This document shows, one piece after another, positions 51,384-61,135 of a stretch of 64,000 nt of DNA (position 1 is the stretch's first letter; each line of letters opens with the position of its first letter). This DNA comes from Flagellimonas alvinocaridis (GTDB lineage Bacteria; Bacteroidota; Bacteroidia; Flavobacteriales; Flavobacteriaceae), in contig NZ_SNTZ01000001.1 in assembly GCF_004916895.1 (NCBI RefSeq), positions 652,263 through 716,262 of the forward strand, written 5' to 3'. The translations under genes were made by a program, and so were the position numbers. A model generated the notes under the pieces. It did no database searches. It worked only from the letters and a program-made list of their open reading frames with translations, and was not told the DNA's origin.

Positions 51384-53792
51384 TTATTCCGTTCGTAAAC
51401 TTTTTACGGGATTGGCCGATGCAGCCCTTATGGTTCTTGCCCCCACAGTCAAGAATGCGATCAGCATAGCTAAAAAACCGGCCATGGCAAAATACAAAGG
51501 GCTCAAGGTGATTCGAAAGGGGTAAGACTCCAGCCAATTGTTCAAAAAATACCAAGCCAAGGGTGCGGCTATTAGAAAAGCGAAGCCTACCAATTTTAGG
51601 AAATCCTTGGTTAATAATAGGGTAATGGAAGATACGCTTGCCCCAATTACCTTTCTAACGCCAATTTCCTTAGTACGTTGGGTCACTACTAGCATGGACA
51701 TGGCAAACAATCCAATACAGCTCAAGAGAATCCCTAAGACGCTGCCACTTGTGATAATGGTGGCCATTGTTTTTTCGCGTCTAAACGTACGGTCAACATT
51801 TTCATCCAAAAAAGAACCCAAAAATTCGGCTTGGGGCTCTACTTTTCCCCAAGCGGCGTTGATGGCATCATAAGATTTGGCTATGGCCGCGGGACTCACT
51901 TTTACGTAAGCATAGTAGAGGTCCCAATCTGTATTCATGAAAAGGGTCAGCGGTTCAATTTCCCTGTTTATATTCTGAAAATGATAATCTTTCAATACTC
52001 CAATGATGGTATAAGTGGCTTCGTCTTCCTGGATTTTAACGGATAGGGGGTCTTTCTCATTCAATTCCTTTGCCATGGTCTCATTGATTACTATACTAAG
52101 ACTGTCTGCACCGTATTCTTTGCTGAAAGACCTACCCGAAACCAAGGGAATGTCCAAGGTTTTTAAATAATCATGGTCAACAGTAAGTACATTGGTGCCT
52201 ATACTACGTTCTTTATAATCAAACCGCCATTTACTTGTGGACAAACTGCCGTCCCTTCCCCGTCCCAAATTATTATCGGCACCGCTCACACTAAGGATGT
52301 TTGGGTTATTTTTAAGTTCTTCCCGTAGGAGTTGTACCACCCGGTAACTATCCATTTTGCCATTGAGTGGAATGGAAACCACTTGTTCCTTGTTATAGCC
52401 CAAGTCCTTATTTCTCATATACTGGATTTGTCCATGAAGAACTATGGTTCCGCTTATGAGAACAATGGCAATGACAAATTGAAGCACTATAAGACCGTTT
52501 CGCAATCGGTTCTTGCCCATTTCCCACTTTCCTTTAAGAGCCCTAATCGCATTGAGTTTACTCAATATGAGGGCCGGATATCCACCAGCAATTAGTGTAA
52601 TCAACAATAGGGAAAGAAAAAAACCTACCAATATGACTGGCTTGGATAGGTTGGAAAGGGTTGCCTGTGTGTTAAAAAGTGTTTTGAAAGGGTCCAATAG
52701 CAAATGAGCTGCTATCAATCCCAACACAATGGAGACCACAAAAATTAAGATACTCTCCAACCAAAATTGTCCGAAAAGTTGCCGTTTGACCGCTCCAAGG
52801 GTTTTTCGCATGCCTATTTCCTTAAGCCGTTTTTCTCCCAAAGCAATGTTCATATTGATAAAATTGGCACAAGCAATGAAAATGATGAGCAAGGCAATCC
52901 CTAAAATTAAATAGGGAAAGGTACGGTTGACTATAGCGATACCGGTTGCGTAGGAGACAAAGGCAACATCGGAATAAGGTAGAAGATGAAATTGTTTGTA
53001 TTGTCCGTTGGTATCAGGCAATGCTCCATCTCGGACCATACTTTCAATCTGATTTTCATAGTGTTGGTTGGTGAAAGAGCGGGTATTTTTTTCAAACTGG
53101 GATAGGGAAACGCCCTCTTCCAACTCTAGGTAAACCAAGTGGTTGTAAGAATCCCATATGTCGATGTTGGGAAGATACTCCCTGTGGCTCTCGAACGGAA
53201 TTACAATATCAAAATCCACACTAGTGTTCACTGGAGTGTCTTTTAGTATAGAGGCAACAGTGAATGGAACTTGTTCTCTTCCTTGTTGTAGAAAGATGGT
53301 TTCTCCAATGGCATTCCCATCTCCAAATATCTTTTTGGCAGTACTTTCACTAAGGGCAATGGAATTTTTGTTCGGAATAGGTTCTTGGGTATTGCCAATG
53401 ATCACAGGATAACTGAAAAGAGTGAAAAAATCGTTGTCTACATATTCGGCATCCAAGTCAAAGTCTTTGTTTTGGTATGTGATCAAAGCATCTTGGCTAA
53501 GAGATCGGGCGATATGTTTTATTCCGGGAACCTCCTCTTTTAAAGCTGGGGCCAATGGAATAGGATTTACAACACTGATAGTTGTTCCCTTTGGAGTTTG
53601 ATTGGACAGATACAGTTGATAAACCGTATCCTTTTTTTTGTGGAATTGGTCAAAAGATAAATCAAACATGGCTGTCATACCCAAAAGAATTGCTATTGCA
53701 AAAGCAGTGGACAATCCAATTAAATTGGCCGTTGTGAAGACTTTGTTTTTGAGAAGGTTTCTCCAGGCTATTTTAAGATAGTTCTTGAACAT
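51384..53792 (-). CDS. MacB-like ABC permease (array member 5)
   Basis: 802-residue permease with two FtsX units. A first helix at ~20-43 precedes the periplasmic MacB core domain. A three-helix FtsX block lies near 290-420 and another helix near 435. A second periplasmic domain follows, and a final three-helix block is near 680-790. It begins MFKNYLKIAWRNLLKNKVFT and ends AASANPVKSLRTE, sequences shared by all five paralogs. It is 23 bp downstream of the 53816 gene and next to the 50712 ATPase. Such proteins export peptides or lipids or act as stress-response mechanotransducers; the cargo is unknown. Confidence 0.9.
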   Translation of the reverse strand: MFKNYLKIAWRNLLKNKVFTTANLIGLSTAFAIAILLGMTAMFDLSFDQFHKKKDTVYQLYLSNQTPKGTTISVVNPIPLAPALKEEVPGIKHIARSLSQDALITYQNKDFDLDAEYVDNDFFTLFSYPVIIGNTQEPIPNKNSIALSESTAKKIFGDGNAIGETIFLQQGREQVPFTVASILKDTPVNTSVDFDIVIPFESHREYLPNIDIWDSYNHLVYLELEEGVSLSQFEKNTRSFTNQHYENQIESMVRDGALPDTNGQYKQFHLLPYSDVAFVSYATGIAIVNRTFPYLILGIALLIIFIACANFINMNIALGEKRLKEIGMRKTLGAVKRQLFGQFWLESILIFVVSIVLGLIAAHLLLDPFKTLFNTQATLSNLSKPVILVGFFLSLLLITLIAGGYPALILSKLNAIRALKGKWEMGKNRLRNGLIVLQFVIAIVLISGTIVLHGQIQYMRNKDLGYNKEQVVSIPLNGKMDSYRVVQLLREELKNNPNILSVSGADNNLGRGRDGSLSTSKWRFDYKERSIGTNVLTVDHDYLKTLDIPLVSGRSFSKEYGADSLSIVINETMAKELNEKDPLSVKIQEDEATYTIIGVLKDYHFQNINREIEPLTLFMNTDWDLYYAYVKVSPAAIAKSYDAINAAWGKVEPQAEFLGSFLDENVDRTFRREKTMATIITSGSVLGILLSCIGLFAMSMLVVTQRTKEIGVRKVIGASVSSITLLLTKDFLKLVGFAFLIAAPLAWYFLNNWLESYPFRITLSPLYFAMAGFLAMLIAFLTVGARTIRAASANPVKSLRTE

Positions 53793-53815
53793 GGCTTTAC
53801 TGGATTACTGATGAA

Positions 53816-56215
53816 TTACTCTGTCCGCAAACTTTTTACGGGATTTGCCTTTGCAGCCCTAATGGCTTGGAAGCTTACGGTGACCACGGTCACGAACAGG
53901 GCCCCAAGCATCGCCAAGGCAAAGATCCACCACTTAAGGATTACGCGATATGGATATTCCTGCAACCATCCGTTCATAACGTAATAGGCTATGGGCACAG
54001 CTATAAAACAGGAAATGATGACCAGTTTTAAAAAGTCTTTGGACAACATGTTCCAGACATTGAAAACCGTGGCTCCCAACACTTTGCGGACCCCAATTTC
54101 CTTGGTACGCTGTTCTGCAACAAAGGAAGTCAACCCAAAGAGGCCTAAACAGCTGATAAGGATGGCCAAGGCAGTAAAGATTCCTGATAAACGACCTATT
54201 CGCTCCTCGGCGGCAAATTTTTCGCCGTATTCCTCATCTACAAAGTCGTACTGGAACGGAATATTGGGAAAATGCTCCTTGAAGACCCGCTCAATAACAG
54301 CCAGATTTTGTCCGGCACTTTGTTTGGGGTTCAACCGTAGGTTGTAGAAGGAAGCATTGCCATATTTATCAAAGGTGTACATACCTTGTTTTACAGGTTC
54401 ATATGGGGATTGGGCAATCATATCCTGAACCACGCCAATAATTTTTAGAGGTTCACTCGGATTTTCAGTGTCCTCATCCTTTAAAAGTTTACCAACAGGG
54501 TCTTTAAGTCCCATATATTTTACAGCAGTTTCGTTGAGTAGAACAGCATTGGAATCCGAAGGAAATTCCCTTGAAAAATCCCTTCCAGCCACAATCTTAA
54601 GGTTGAGCGATTTGGCATATTCGGGGGAAACTTCCGTATAGGCCAAATCTTCCTGAAATCCTTCTGGCTTACCTTCCCAAGTCCATCCACTTCGGTTGGA
54701 CCAAATGTTGGTGGTTGGGCTACTGGAGGATGACATTTCAACAACCGCCCCGGAAGCAATGAATTCATTGCGCATTAATTCGTACTTCCCAGTAAAGTCT
54801 TGGCTCATGACCGGAATTTGTACCAAGCCTTCGCGATCGTACCCAATAGGTCGGTTTTTAGCGTGGTTGATTTGTTGCATTACGATAACAGTTCCGATGA
54901 TGAAGGCAACTGAAACGGTAAATTGGAGCACAACCAAAATTTTTCTAGGCAAACCGGAATGCTTTCCTGCCTTGAAGGTGCCCTTGAGCACATCAACAGG
55001 TCTGAAGGAGGAAAGGTATAGGGCTGGATAGCTTCCCGCGAGCAAGGCAGTAGCTATAATAAAAAGGATGGAGATTGACCAAAAGCTTGGAAGTGTCCAA
55101 GGGAAATCTATTTCCTTTCTGGCCAGTTCATTAAATCCGCCCAAGGATATCACTACAATAAGAACGGCAATGAGAAAGGCAAACAGGACCACTAAAAAGG
55201 ATTCTCCCAAGAACTGGTTGATCAATTGCCCACGTTGGGATCCAATGGACTTTCGTATACCAACTTCCTTGGCTCTTTTTTCGGAACGGGCGGTACTAAG
55301 GTTCATAAAGTTGATACAGGCTAAAAGCAACACGAATACCCCAATGATGCCAAACAACCAAACGTATTTGATACGTCCGCCCACTTGCTTCCCATTTTCA
55401 AAAAAATTACGGAGGTGCCAGTCGTCCATAGGCAGCAACATCAGTTGCGGGTTAAACTGTGCGGTATCTTCGTTTAAATCTTTTTTTACATCTTTAATGA
55501 CCGATGTAACCCTTTCCATTGTAGTATTATCGGCTATTTGAACAAACATCTGGAAGGAATTGTTCCCCCATTGGTCCTCGGCATTTTTGAGCCATTCAGC
55601 CGTGGTCAGATATTTATCCCAAGGCATGAGATAGTGCATGTCATTAAAAGAGGCATTAAAAGGTATGTCTTCATAGATTGCAGTGACCATCATATCATAC
55701 TGACTGTTGACCTTGATGACTTTTCCAATGGGCTCCTCATTGCCAAAAAGGGCATTGGCCGTGGAAGCGGAGAGCATAATGGAATTGATTTCCCTAAGAC
55801 CATCTTTTTCACCTTTTATGATGTTTAGGTCGAGCATTTCAGGAGCTTCCCGTTGCATAAAGTTTCCGGTCCTTGAAATACTGGTCTCCTTGTACTTCAG
55901 ATATTGGGAATTGTTCCATGAGGCCATTACTAAGTGCTCGAAGTTGTCCATATACCCATCTCGGAATGCTTTTTCCAAGGGACGGGGAATGGCAGGACCT
56001 GTACCGGTTTCCCCATTAAAGGTCTGCGATTGGAATATCTGGGCGATAGTATCTTTATTGGAGAAGTAATCGTTGTGGGTGAGCTCATCCTGCATCCAAA
56101 GGCCAATGATAAGTGCAACCGCCATACCCAAGGCCAATCCACCCACATTTATGATGGTATACGCCTTGTGCTTGGTTAGGTTTCTCCAGGCAATTTTTAA
56201 ATAGTTTTTTAACAT
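53816..56215 (-). CDS. MacB-like ABC permease (array member 4)
   Basis: 799-residue paralog with the same two-unit layout. It starts MLKNYLKIAWRNLTKHKAYT and ends AAKANPVKSLRTE. The FtsX signature RSEKRAKEVGIRKSIGSQRG is near 315 and EQRTKEIGVRKVLGATVFNV near 695. All ten predicted helices are retained, so it looks functional. It differs clearly from its neighbours in periplasmic parts, which are where substrate or partner specificity would lie. Confidence 0.9.
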   Translation of the reverse strand: MLKNYLKIAWRNLTKHKAYTIINVGGLALGMAVALIIGLWMQDELTHNDYFSNKDTIAQIFQSQTFNGETGTGPAIPRPLEKAFRDGYMDNFEHLVMASWNNSQYLKYKETSISRTGNFMQREAPEMLDLNIIKGEKDGLREINSIMLSASTANALFGNEEPIGKVIKVNSQYDMMVTAIYEDIPFNASFNDMHYLMPWDKYLTTAEWLKNAEDQWGNNSFQMFVQIADNTTMERVTSVIKDVKKDLNEDTAQFNPQLMLLPMDDWHLRNFFENGKQVGGRIKYVWLFGIIGVFVLLLACINFMNLSTARSEKRAKEVGIRKSIGSQRGQLINQFLGESFLVVLFAFLIAVLIVVISLGGFNELARKEIDFPWTLPSFWSISILFIIATALLAGSYPALYLSSFRPVDVLKGTFKAGKHSGLPRKILVVLQFTVSVAFIIGTVIVMQQINHAKNRPIGYDREGLVQIPVMSQDFTGKYELMRNEFIASGAVVEMSSSSSPTTNIWSNRSGWTWEGKPEGFQEDLAYTEVSPEYAKSLNLKIVAGRDFSREFPSDSNAVLLNETAVKYMGLKDPVGKLLKDEDTENPSEPLKIIGVVQDMIAQSPYEPVKQGMYTFDKYGNASFYNLRLNPKQSAGQNLAVIERVFKEHFPNIPFQYDFVDEEYGEKFAAEERIGRLSGIFTALAILISCLGLFGLTSFVAEQRTKEIGVRKVLGATVFNVWNMLSKDFLKLVIISCFIAVPIAYYVMNGWLQEYPYRVILKWWIFALAMLGALFVTVVTVSFQAIRAAKANPVKSLRTE

Positions 56216-56239
56216 GATGGTTTTGTTTTTTGATGTGAT

Positions 56240-58654
56240 TTATTCGGCGCGCAAACTTTTTGCCGGGTTGACCAAACCTGCTTTAATGGCTTGGTAGCTG
56301 ACCGTTAAAAATGCTACTGCCAATGCCAAAAGACCAGATAAGACAAAGACCCACCAAGAAATATTGATCCTGTAGGCGAAATCTTCCAACCACCGGTTCA
56401 TTAAGTACCAGCCAATAGGGGTTGCAATGAGTATTGATATTAATATCAGCTTTACAAAATCAAAAGTGAGTAATTGATAGATGCTTTTGAAAGGAGCCCC
56501 AAGAACCATACGGATGCTAATTTCCTTTTTACGCTGTTCCACCAAAAAAGCGGAAAGGGCAAATAGACCCAAACAAGCGACAAGGATGGCAAATAGGGCA
56601 AAGCTGTTGAATATCTTTCCCATGCGTTGTACGTCGTCATGCATTTGCGCAAACTCTTGATCCAAAAAAGTATACTCAAATGCTTGTTGAGGCACATAGT
56701 CTTGCCAAATGGCTTCTATGGCATGGATTGCCCTTGTGGTTTCCCCTTTATTCAGTTTTACCGATACCATGCTTGGGCTATTACCAATGACCAATGAGAC
56801 CGGGGCAATTTCTTCTTTGAGATTCTTATAGTGAAAATCCTCAAGAACTCCAATTATGGTCCAATCTTCCCCATTATTGATGCGCTTTCCTATGGGATCA
56901 TCAAATCCTAGTTCCTTGGCCATGGACGAATTGATGACTATGGCAGATGAATCACTGGCAAATTCCTTGGAAAATGACCTTCCGTTTTTAAGCTGAAGCC
57001 CAAGGGTTTGTATATAATCATAATCTACTCGCCAAATTTGTGCAGGGACCGAGATTTCTTGTCTTCCATCACGTAGTAGACCAAATGTGTTTCCATTCCG
57101 CTTTGTGCCTTCAATGGGAAGGTAATCACTTATGGTAGCTGTTTTTACATTGGATAACCCAAGAAGCCGTTCTTTAAAGGACTCCGTGTTGTTTCTTAGT
57201 AAATTGGTTCCCTTGATGACCAATACTTGCTCCTTGTTGAACCCCAGTTTCTTGTCCAAAATAAAATTCATTTGCTTATAGATAATCAAAGTGCCAATGA
57301 TTAAAACCACTGAAGTGGTAAACTGAAAAACAACGAGTCCACTGCGGAGTTTTCCACTTTTGCTTCCCGTACTCAGGGACCCCTTGAGCACGTTAACTGG
57401 TTTAAAAGCGGATAGATAAAATGCAGGGTATAGGCCTGCAATAATCCCTATGATTAAGGCCGCTATTCCTATTATGGGAAGGAACCACCATGTTTCCCAA
57501 GGCATACCTATGTTTTTGGCCGCAATGGAATTGAAAGTAGGGAGCAGTCCCCAGGCCAATAAGACCCCAATAACAAAGGAAATTATGCTAAAAAGGATGG
57601 ACTCGGTTAAAAATTGGCTTACCAAATCGCCCCGAAAAGCTCCCACCGTCTTTTTTAATCCAACCTCTTTGGCCCTATTGGCAGACTTGGCGGTGGACAA
57701 GTTGATGAAGTTTATTACCGCCAACAACAAAACAAACCCGGCAATGGCAGCGAACAGCCAGACAAATCGAATATCGCCATGGTTTAACCCATCACCCATC
57801 TTTAAATCTGATTTTAAGTGGATGTCGCCAATAGGCTGCAATTTATACTCCAATGTTTTTAAAACCTCCATGAACTTCTCTCCCCTCATCCTTTCGCGGT
57901 AGGCAGGAATGACAAAATTTTCTAGAATTGAGCCCATCTTTTTCTCCAAAGAGGCAACATCAACATTGTCATCAAGCAATACATAGGTAAAGTAATTGTT
58001 GTTGGACCAACTCATGTTGGTGTCCTCGATGGCCAAAAGAAAGTCAAAATCCATATGCGATTTTTCCGAAAGATCTTCCTTAATGATTCCTGTTATCGTA
58101 TAGGGTCTAGTGGAATTATCGTCAAGAAAAACCGTTTTTCCCACAGCATTGCCATCGGGGAAATATTTGGCCGCCTTTGAGGCCGTCATTACAACACTAC
58201 CTGGATTTACAAGTAGATTTTCAGGATTGCCCTGTTCCAACTCCCATTCCAATAGGTCAAAAACGGATTGGTCTGCATATACGAAGCCCTCTTCAAAGTT
58301 GTTTTGGGTTGTTCCTTCAGGACGTAACGCCCTTCTTCCGGCACCAAAAAGTTCACTTGTATTTATTTTGCCTGCTTTTTGGATTTCTGGAAAAGTGGAG
58401 GCCAATGTTTCTGCAAAAGGAAGTTGAAAATGAACGCTTTTAAGTTGCTCCCCATCCATCATACCTTGCATGACCACACGGTAGATTCGATCTTTGTTCT
58501 TGTAATGGGTATCATAGCCTAGTTCATTTTTTATGAAAAGGGCTATCAAAAGACAAGCAGCAATGCCCATGGCAAATCCGCCGATCTTAATGCCAGTGAA
58601 TAATTTATCTTTTTTAATGTTGCGCCAGGCAATCTTTATATAGTTTTTGAACAT
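56240..58654 (-). CDS. MacB-like ABC permease (array member 3)
   Basis: 804-residue paralog, starting MFKNYIKIAWRNIKKDKLFT and ending LVNPAKSLRAE. Conserved cytoplasmic loops are KSANRAKEVGLKKTVGAFRG near 330 and EQRKKEISIRMVLGAPFKSI near 705. The carboxyl tail deviates slightly from the array consensus (A for V, A for T). Spacing to both neighbours is 22-24 bp, suggesting one transcript with translational reinitiation. Confidence 0.9.
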   Translation of the reverse strand: MFKNYIKIAWRNIKKDKLFTGIKIGGFAMGIAACLLIALFIKNELGYDTHYKNKDRIYRVVMQGMMDGEQLKSVHFQLPFAETLASTFPEIQKAGKINTSELFGAGRRALRPEGTTQNNFEEGFVYADQSVFDLLEWELEQGNPENLLVNPGSVVMTASKAAKYFPDGNAVGKTVFLDDNSTRPYTITGIIKEDLSEKSHMDFDFLLAIEDTNMSWSNNNYFTYVLLDDNVDVASLEKKMGSILENFVIPAYRERMRGEKFMEVLKTLEYKLQPIGDIHLKSDLKMGDGLNHGDIRFVWLFAAIAGFVLLLAVINFINLSTAKSANRAKEVGLKKTVGAFRGDLVSQFLTESILFSIISFVIGVLLAWGLLPTFNSIAAKNIGMPWETWWFLPIIGIAALIIGIIAGLYPAFYLSAFKPVNVLKGSLSTGSKSGKLRSGLVVFQFTTSVVLIIGTLIIYKQMNFILDKKLGFNKEQVLVIKGTNLLRNNTESFKERLLGLSNVKTATISDYLPIEGTKRNGNTFGLLRDGRQEISVPAQIWRVDYDYIQTLGLQLKNGRSFSKEFASDSSAIVINSSMAKELGFDDPIGKRINNGEDWTIIGVLEDFHYKNLKEEIAPVSLVIGNSPSMVSVKLNKGETTRAIHAIEAIWQDYVPQQAFEYTFLDQEFAQMHDDVQRMGKIFNSFALFAILVACLGLFALSAFLVEQRKKEISIRMVLGAPFKSIYQLLTFDFVKLILISILIATPIGWYLMNRWLEDFAYRINISWWVFVLSGLLALAVAFLTVSYQAIKAGLVNPAKSLRAE

Positions 58655-58676
58655 GGCTTTTCGTTTTTGATGATGG

Positions 58677-61112
58677 TTATTCTGTTCTAAGGCTTTTTAT
58701 GGGATTCACTACGGCAGCCTTTATACTCTGATAGCCTACGGTGAGTACGGCCACCCCTATGGCCAAAAGTGCTGCTAGGGCAAATACCCACCATCCTATT
58801 TCTATGCGATAGGAAAAATCTTCAAGCCATTTGTTCATGGCAAACCAACCAATAGGCAGGGAGATAAGGATGGAGATTCCGACCATTTTTAGGAAGTCGG
58901 TGGTCAATCGATAGGTAATCTGCTGGACGCTGGCCCCCAAAACCTTGCGGATTCCAATTTCTTTGGTACGCTTTTGGGCATTGAAAGCAGCAAGTCCGAA
59001 CAAGCCTAAGCAGGCAATCAAAATGGAAAGGACCGTAAAGACCATGAATATTTTGCCCAAACGTTGCTCCGCATCGTAGGTGGTATTGAAAGAATCGTCC
59101 ATAAAGCGATAGCTAAAAGGTTGCCCGGGCGCAAACCTGTTCCAGATTCCCTCGATTTTGGCAATGGTAGAGGAAAAGTCTCCCGCATTCAATCTTACCG
59201 CCAGTATCCCAGAAGGTTGTCTGTCCAAGAAGAGACCCAAGGCCCCAATATTTTCCCGCAACGATTCATAATGGAAATTTTTAACTACGCCGATGATTGT
59301 GCTAAATTGGAGTTCTTCCACTCCGAGGTCGTCCGTCATTTTTAGACCCAACGCCTCTTCTGGGCCAACACCAAGAATTTTTAGAGTGGCTTCATTGACG
59401 ATTACAGCGGTGGAGTCGGTGCTGAATTCCTTACTGAAATTACGCCCGGCAATGAGCTCCATGTCCATCGTACCTATATAATCGTGATCAACAGTCCAAG
59501 TTTGCATTTGGATGGCATTTTCTTGGTCCACTGATCCTTCTTTAAAAAAGGAGCCGTTGGAGCGGGAAGATGGTGTTGGAAAATAAAAACTCAAGGTGGC
59601 ATTTTTGGTCTGACTCAATTTGAGGACTTCTTCTTTCAAGGCCCCAACTTGAGACCCGGCGGAGAAAACATCATCGATCAGAACCACTTGATCTTTGGTA
59701 AAACCCAAATCTTTGCTTTGTATGAACCTTAGCTGTTGAAAAACAACGATGGTGCTAACGATCAAGAAGACCGAAATGGCAAACTGGAACACAACCAACG
59801 CGTTTCGGACATTACCTCCGCCCACATCACTTTGCCCTCCACCCTTGAGTGTTTTCACGGGCATAAACCGTGACATGAAGAAGGCCGGGTAGCTTCCTGA
59901 GAAAATCCCTAGGACAACAGTGGCGAATAGCACTATTCCCCAAAAAATAGGATTTGAAAAGGGAATGGCAATTGCCTTTCCTGCAAGGTCATTGAAAAAG
60001 GGCAGTATTATTATGGCAATAATCAACGCTACCAAAAGTGAAATGAAGGAGATAAGCCCCGATTCGATCAAGAACTGCCGTACCAAATCTATTTTGTTGG
60101 ACCCCAATGTTCTTCTAATACCTACCTCTTTGGCCCTTTTCAGGGAATACGCCGTAGAGAGGTTCATGAAGTTCACACAGGCGAGAACAATCAGAAACAA
60201 GCTTATAAAGGAAAGAATGTATACATTTTGCATGGTACTGTTTGGGCTCATTTCAGACTGCCGGCTCGAGTGAAGATGGATATCGGTCAAAGGCATTGTA
60301 TGATAGTTGACATAATTGCCTGAAGCGAGAAAGGATTCCTTGGTTATCCCCGGGAAAAAATTTTGTGCCCAGGGCAACAGATAGGTGTCGAAGAGGGTGT
60401 TCAAAGGAGCTTGAAAATCTGCGACATTGGCCGAGGGAATCAGTTTTATGAACGTAAAGTAATTGTGACTGCCCCAATCGGGGGATTGCGAATCGGCAAA
60501 ACCGCTCATGGCCATAAAAACAGAATGGTCCCTTAAAAACGAATTTCTGGGGAGGTCATCTATGACCCCTGTAACCGTATAGGTGTCCGTATTGTTCAGT
60601 AATAAACGTTGTCCCAAGGCGTCCTTGACACCAAAATGCTTTTCGGCAGCGGTTTTGGTCAAGACCAAAGTGTTGGGTTGGGTCAGGGCCGTTTTGGAAT
60701 CACCCACCAGTAGATTTATTCCAAAGAAATCGAAGAAGGTGGAATCGACAAAAGTGACCTGGAGTTCTTTTGTGTTGGTTTCAGTGCCACTTTTACGCAA
60801 TAATAGACTTCCCCTGTCCCGGAAGCGAATAGCAGATTCTACCTGCGGAAAATCTCTTTGCAAAGCCTCCGCCATTGGAGCTGCAGCTTCAGAGGCTTTT
60901 ATTTCGGCCCCGCCAAATTTAATATCGCTGTCAACCCGATAGATGCGTTCGGCATCAACAAACATCTTGTCATAACTTAATTCGTCATAGATGAAGAGGC
61001 AGATAAGCAATGCACCAGCCATTCCAATGGCAAGGCCAAAAGTGTTGAGAAACGTGAAAAAGGGTTGCTTTTTGAGATTCCTCCATGCAATTTTTATGTT
61101 GTTCTTAAACAT
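58677..61112 (-). CDS. MacB-like ABC permease (array member 2)
   Basis: 811-residue paralog, the longest of the five. It begins MFKNNIKIAWRNLKKQPFFT and ends AAVVNPIKSLRTE. Loops SLKRAKEVGIRRTLGSNKID and AQKRTKEIGIRKVLGASVQQ mark the two FtsX units. Helix positions match the other members. No frameshift or lost domain is seen. Confidence 0.9.
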   Translation of the reverse strand: MFKNNIKIAWRNLKKQPFFTFLNTFGLAIGMAGALLICLFIYDELSYDKMFVDAERIYRVDSDIKFGGAEIKASEAAAPMAEALQRDFPQVESAIRFRDRGSLLLRKSGTETNTKELQVTFVDSTFFDFFGINLLVGDSKTALTQPNTLVLTKTAAEKHFGVKDALGQRLLLNNTDTYTVTGVIDDLPRNSFLRDHSVFMAMSGFADSQSPDWGSHNYFTFIKLIPSANVADFQAPLNTLFDTYLLPWAQNFFPGITKESFLASGNYVNYHTMPLTDIHLHSSRQSEMSPNSTMQNVYILSFISLFLIVLACVNFMNLSTAYSLKRAKEVGIRRTLGSNKIDLVRQFLIESGLISFISLLVALIIAIIILPFFNDLAGKAIAIPFSNPIFWGIVLFATVVLGIFSGSYPAFFMSRFMPVKTLKGGGQSDVGGGNVRNALVVFQFAISVFLIVSTIVVFQQLRFIQSKDLGFTKDQVVLIDDVFSAGSQVGALKEEVLKLSQTKNATLSFYFPTPSSRSNGSFFKEGSVDQENAIQMQTWTVDHDYIGTMDMELIAGRNFSKEFSTDSTAVIVNEATLKILGVGPEEALGLKMTDDLGVEELQFSTIIGVVKNFHYESLRENIGALGLFLDRQPSGILAVRLNAGDFSSTIAKIEGIWNRFAPGQPFSYRFMDDSFNTTYDAEQRLGKIFMVFTVLSILIACLGLFGLAAFNAQKRTKEIGIRKVLGASVQQITYRLTTDFLKMVGISILISLPIGWFAMNKWLEDFSYRIEIGWWVFALAALLAIGVAVLTVGYQSIKAAVVNPIKSLRTE

Positions 61113-61135
61113 GACGTGTCGTTTTGAAAATTAGT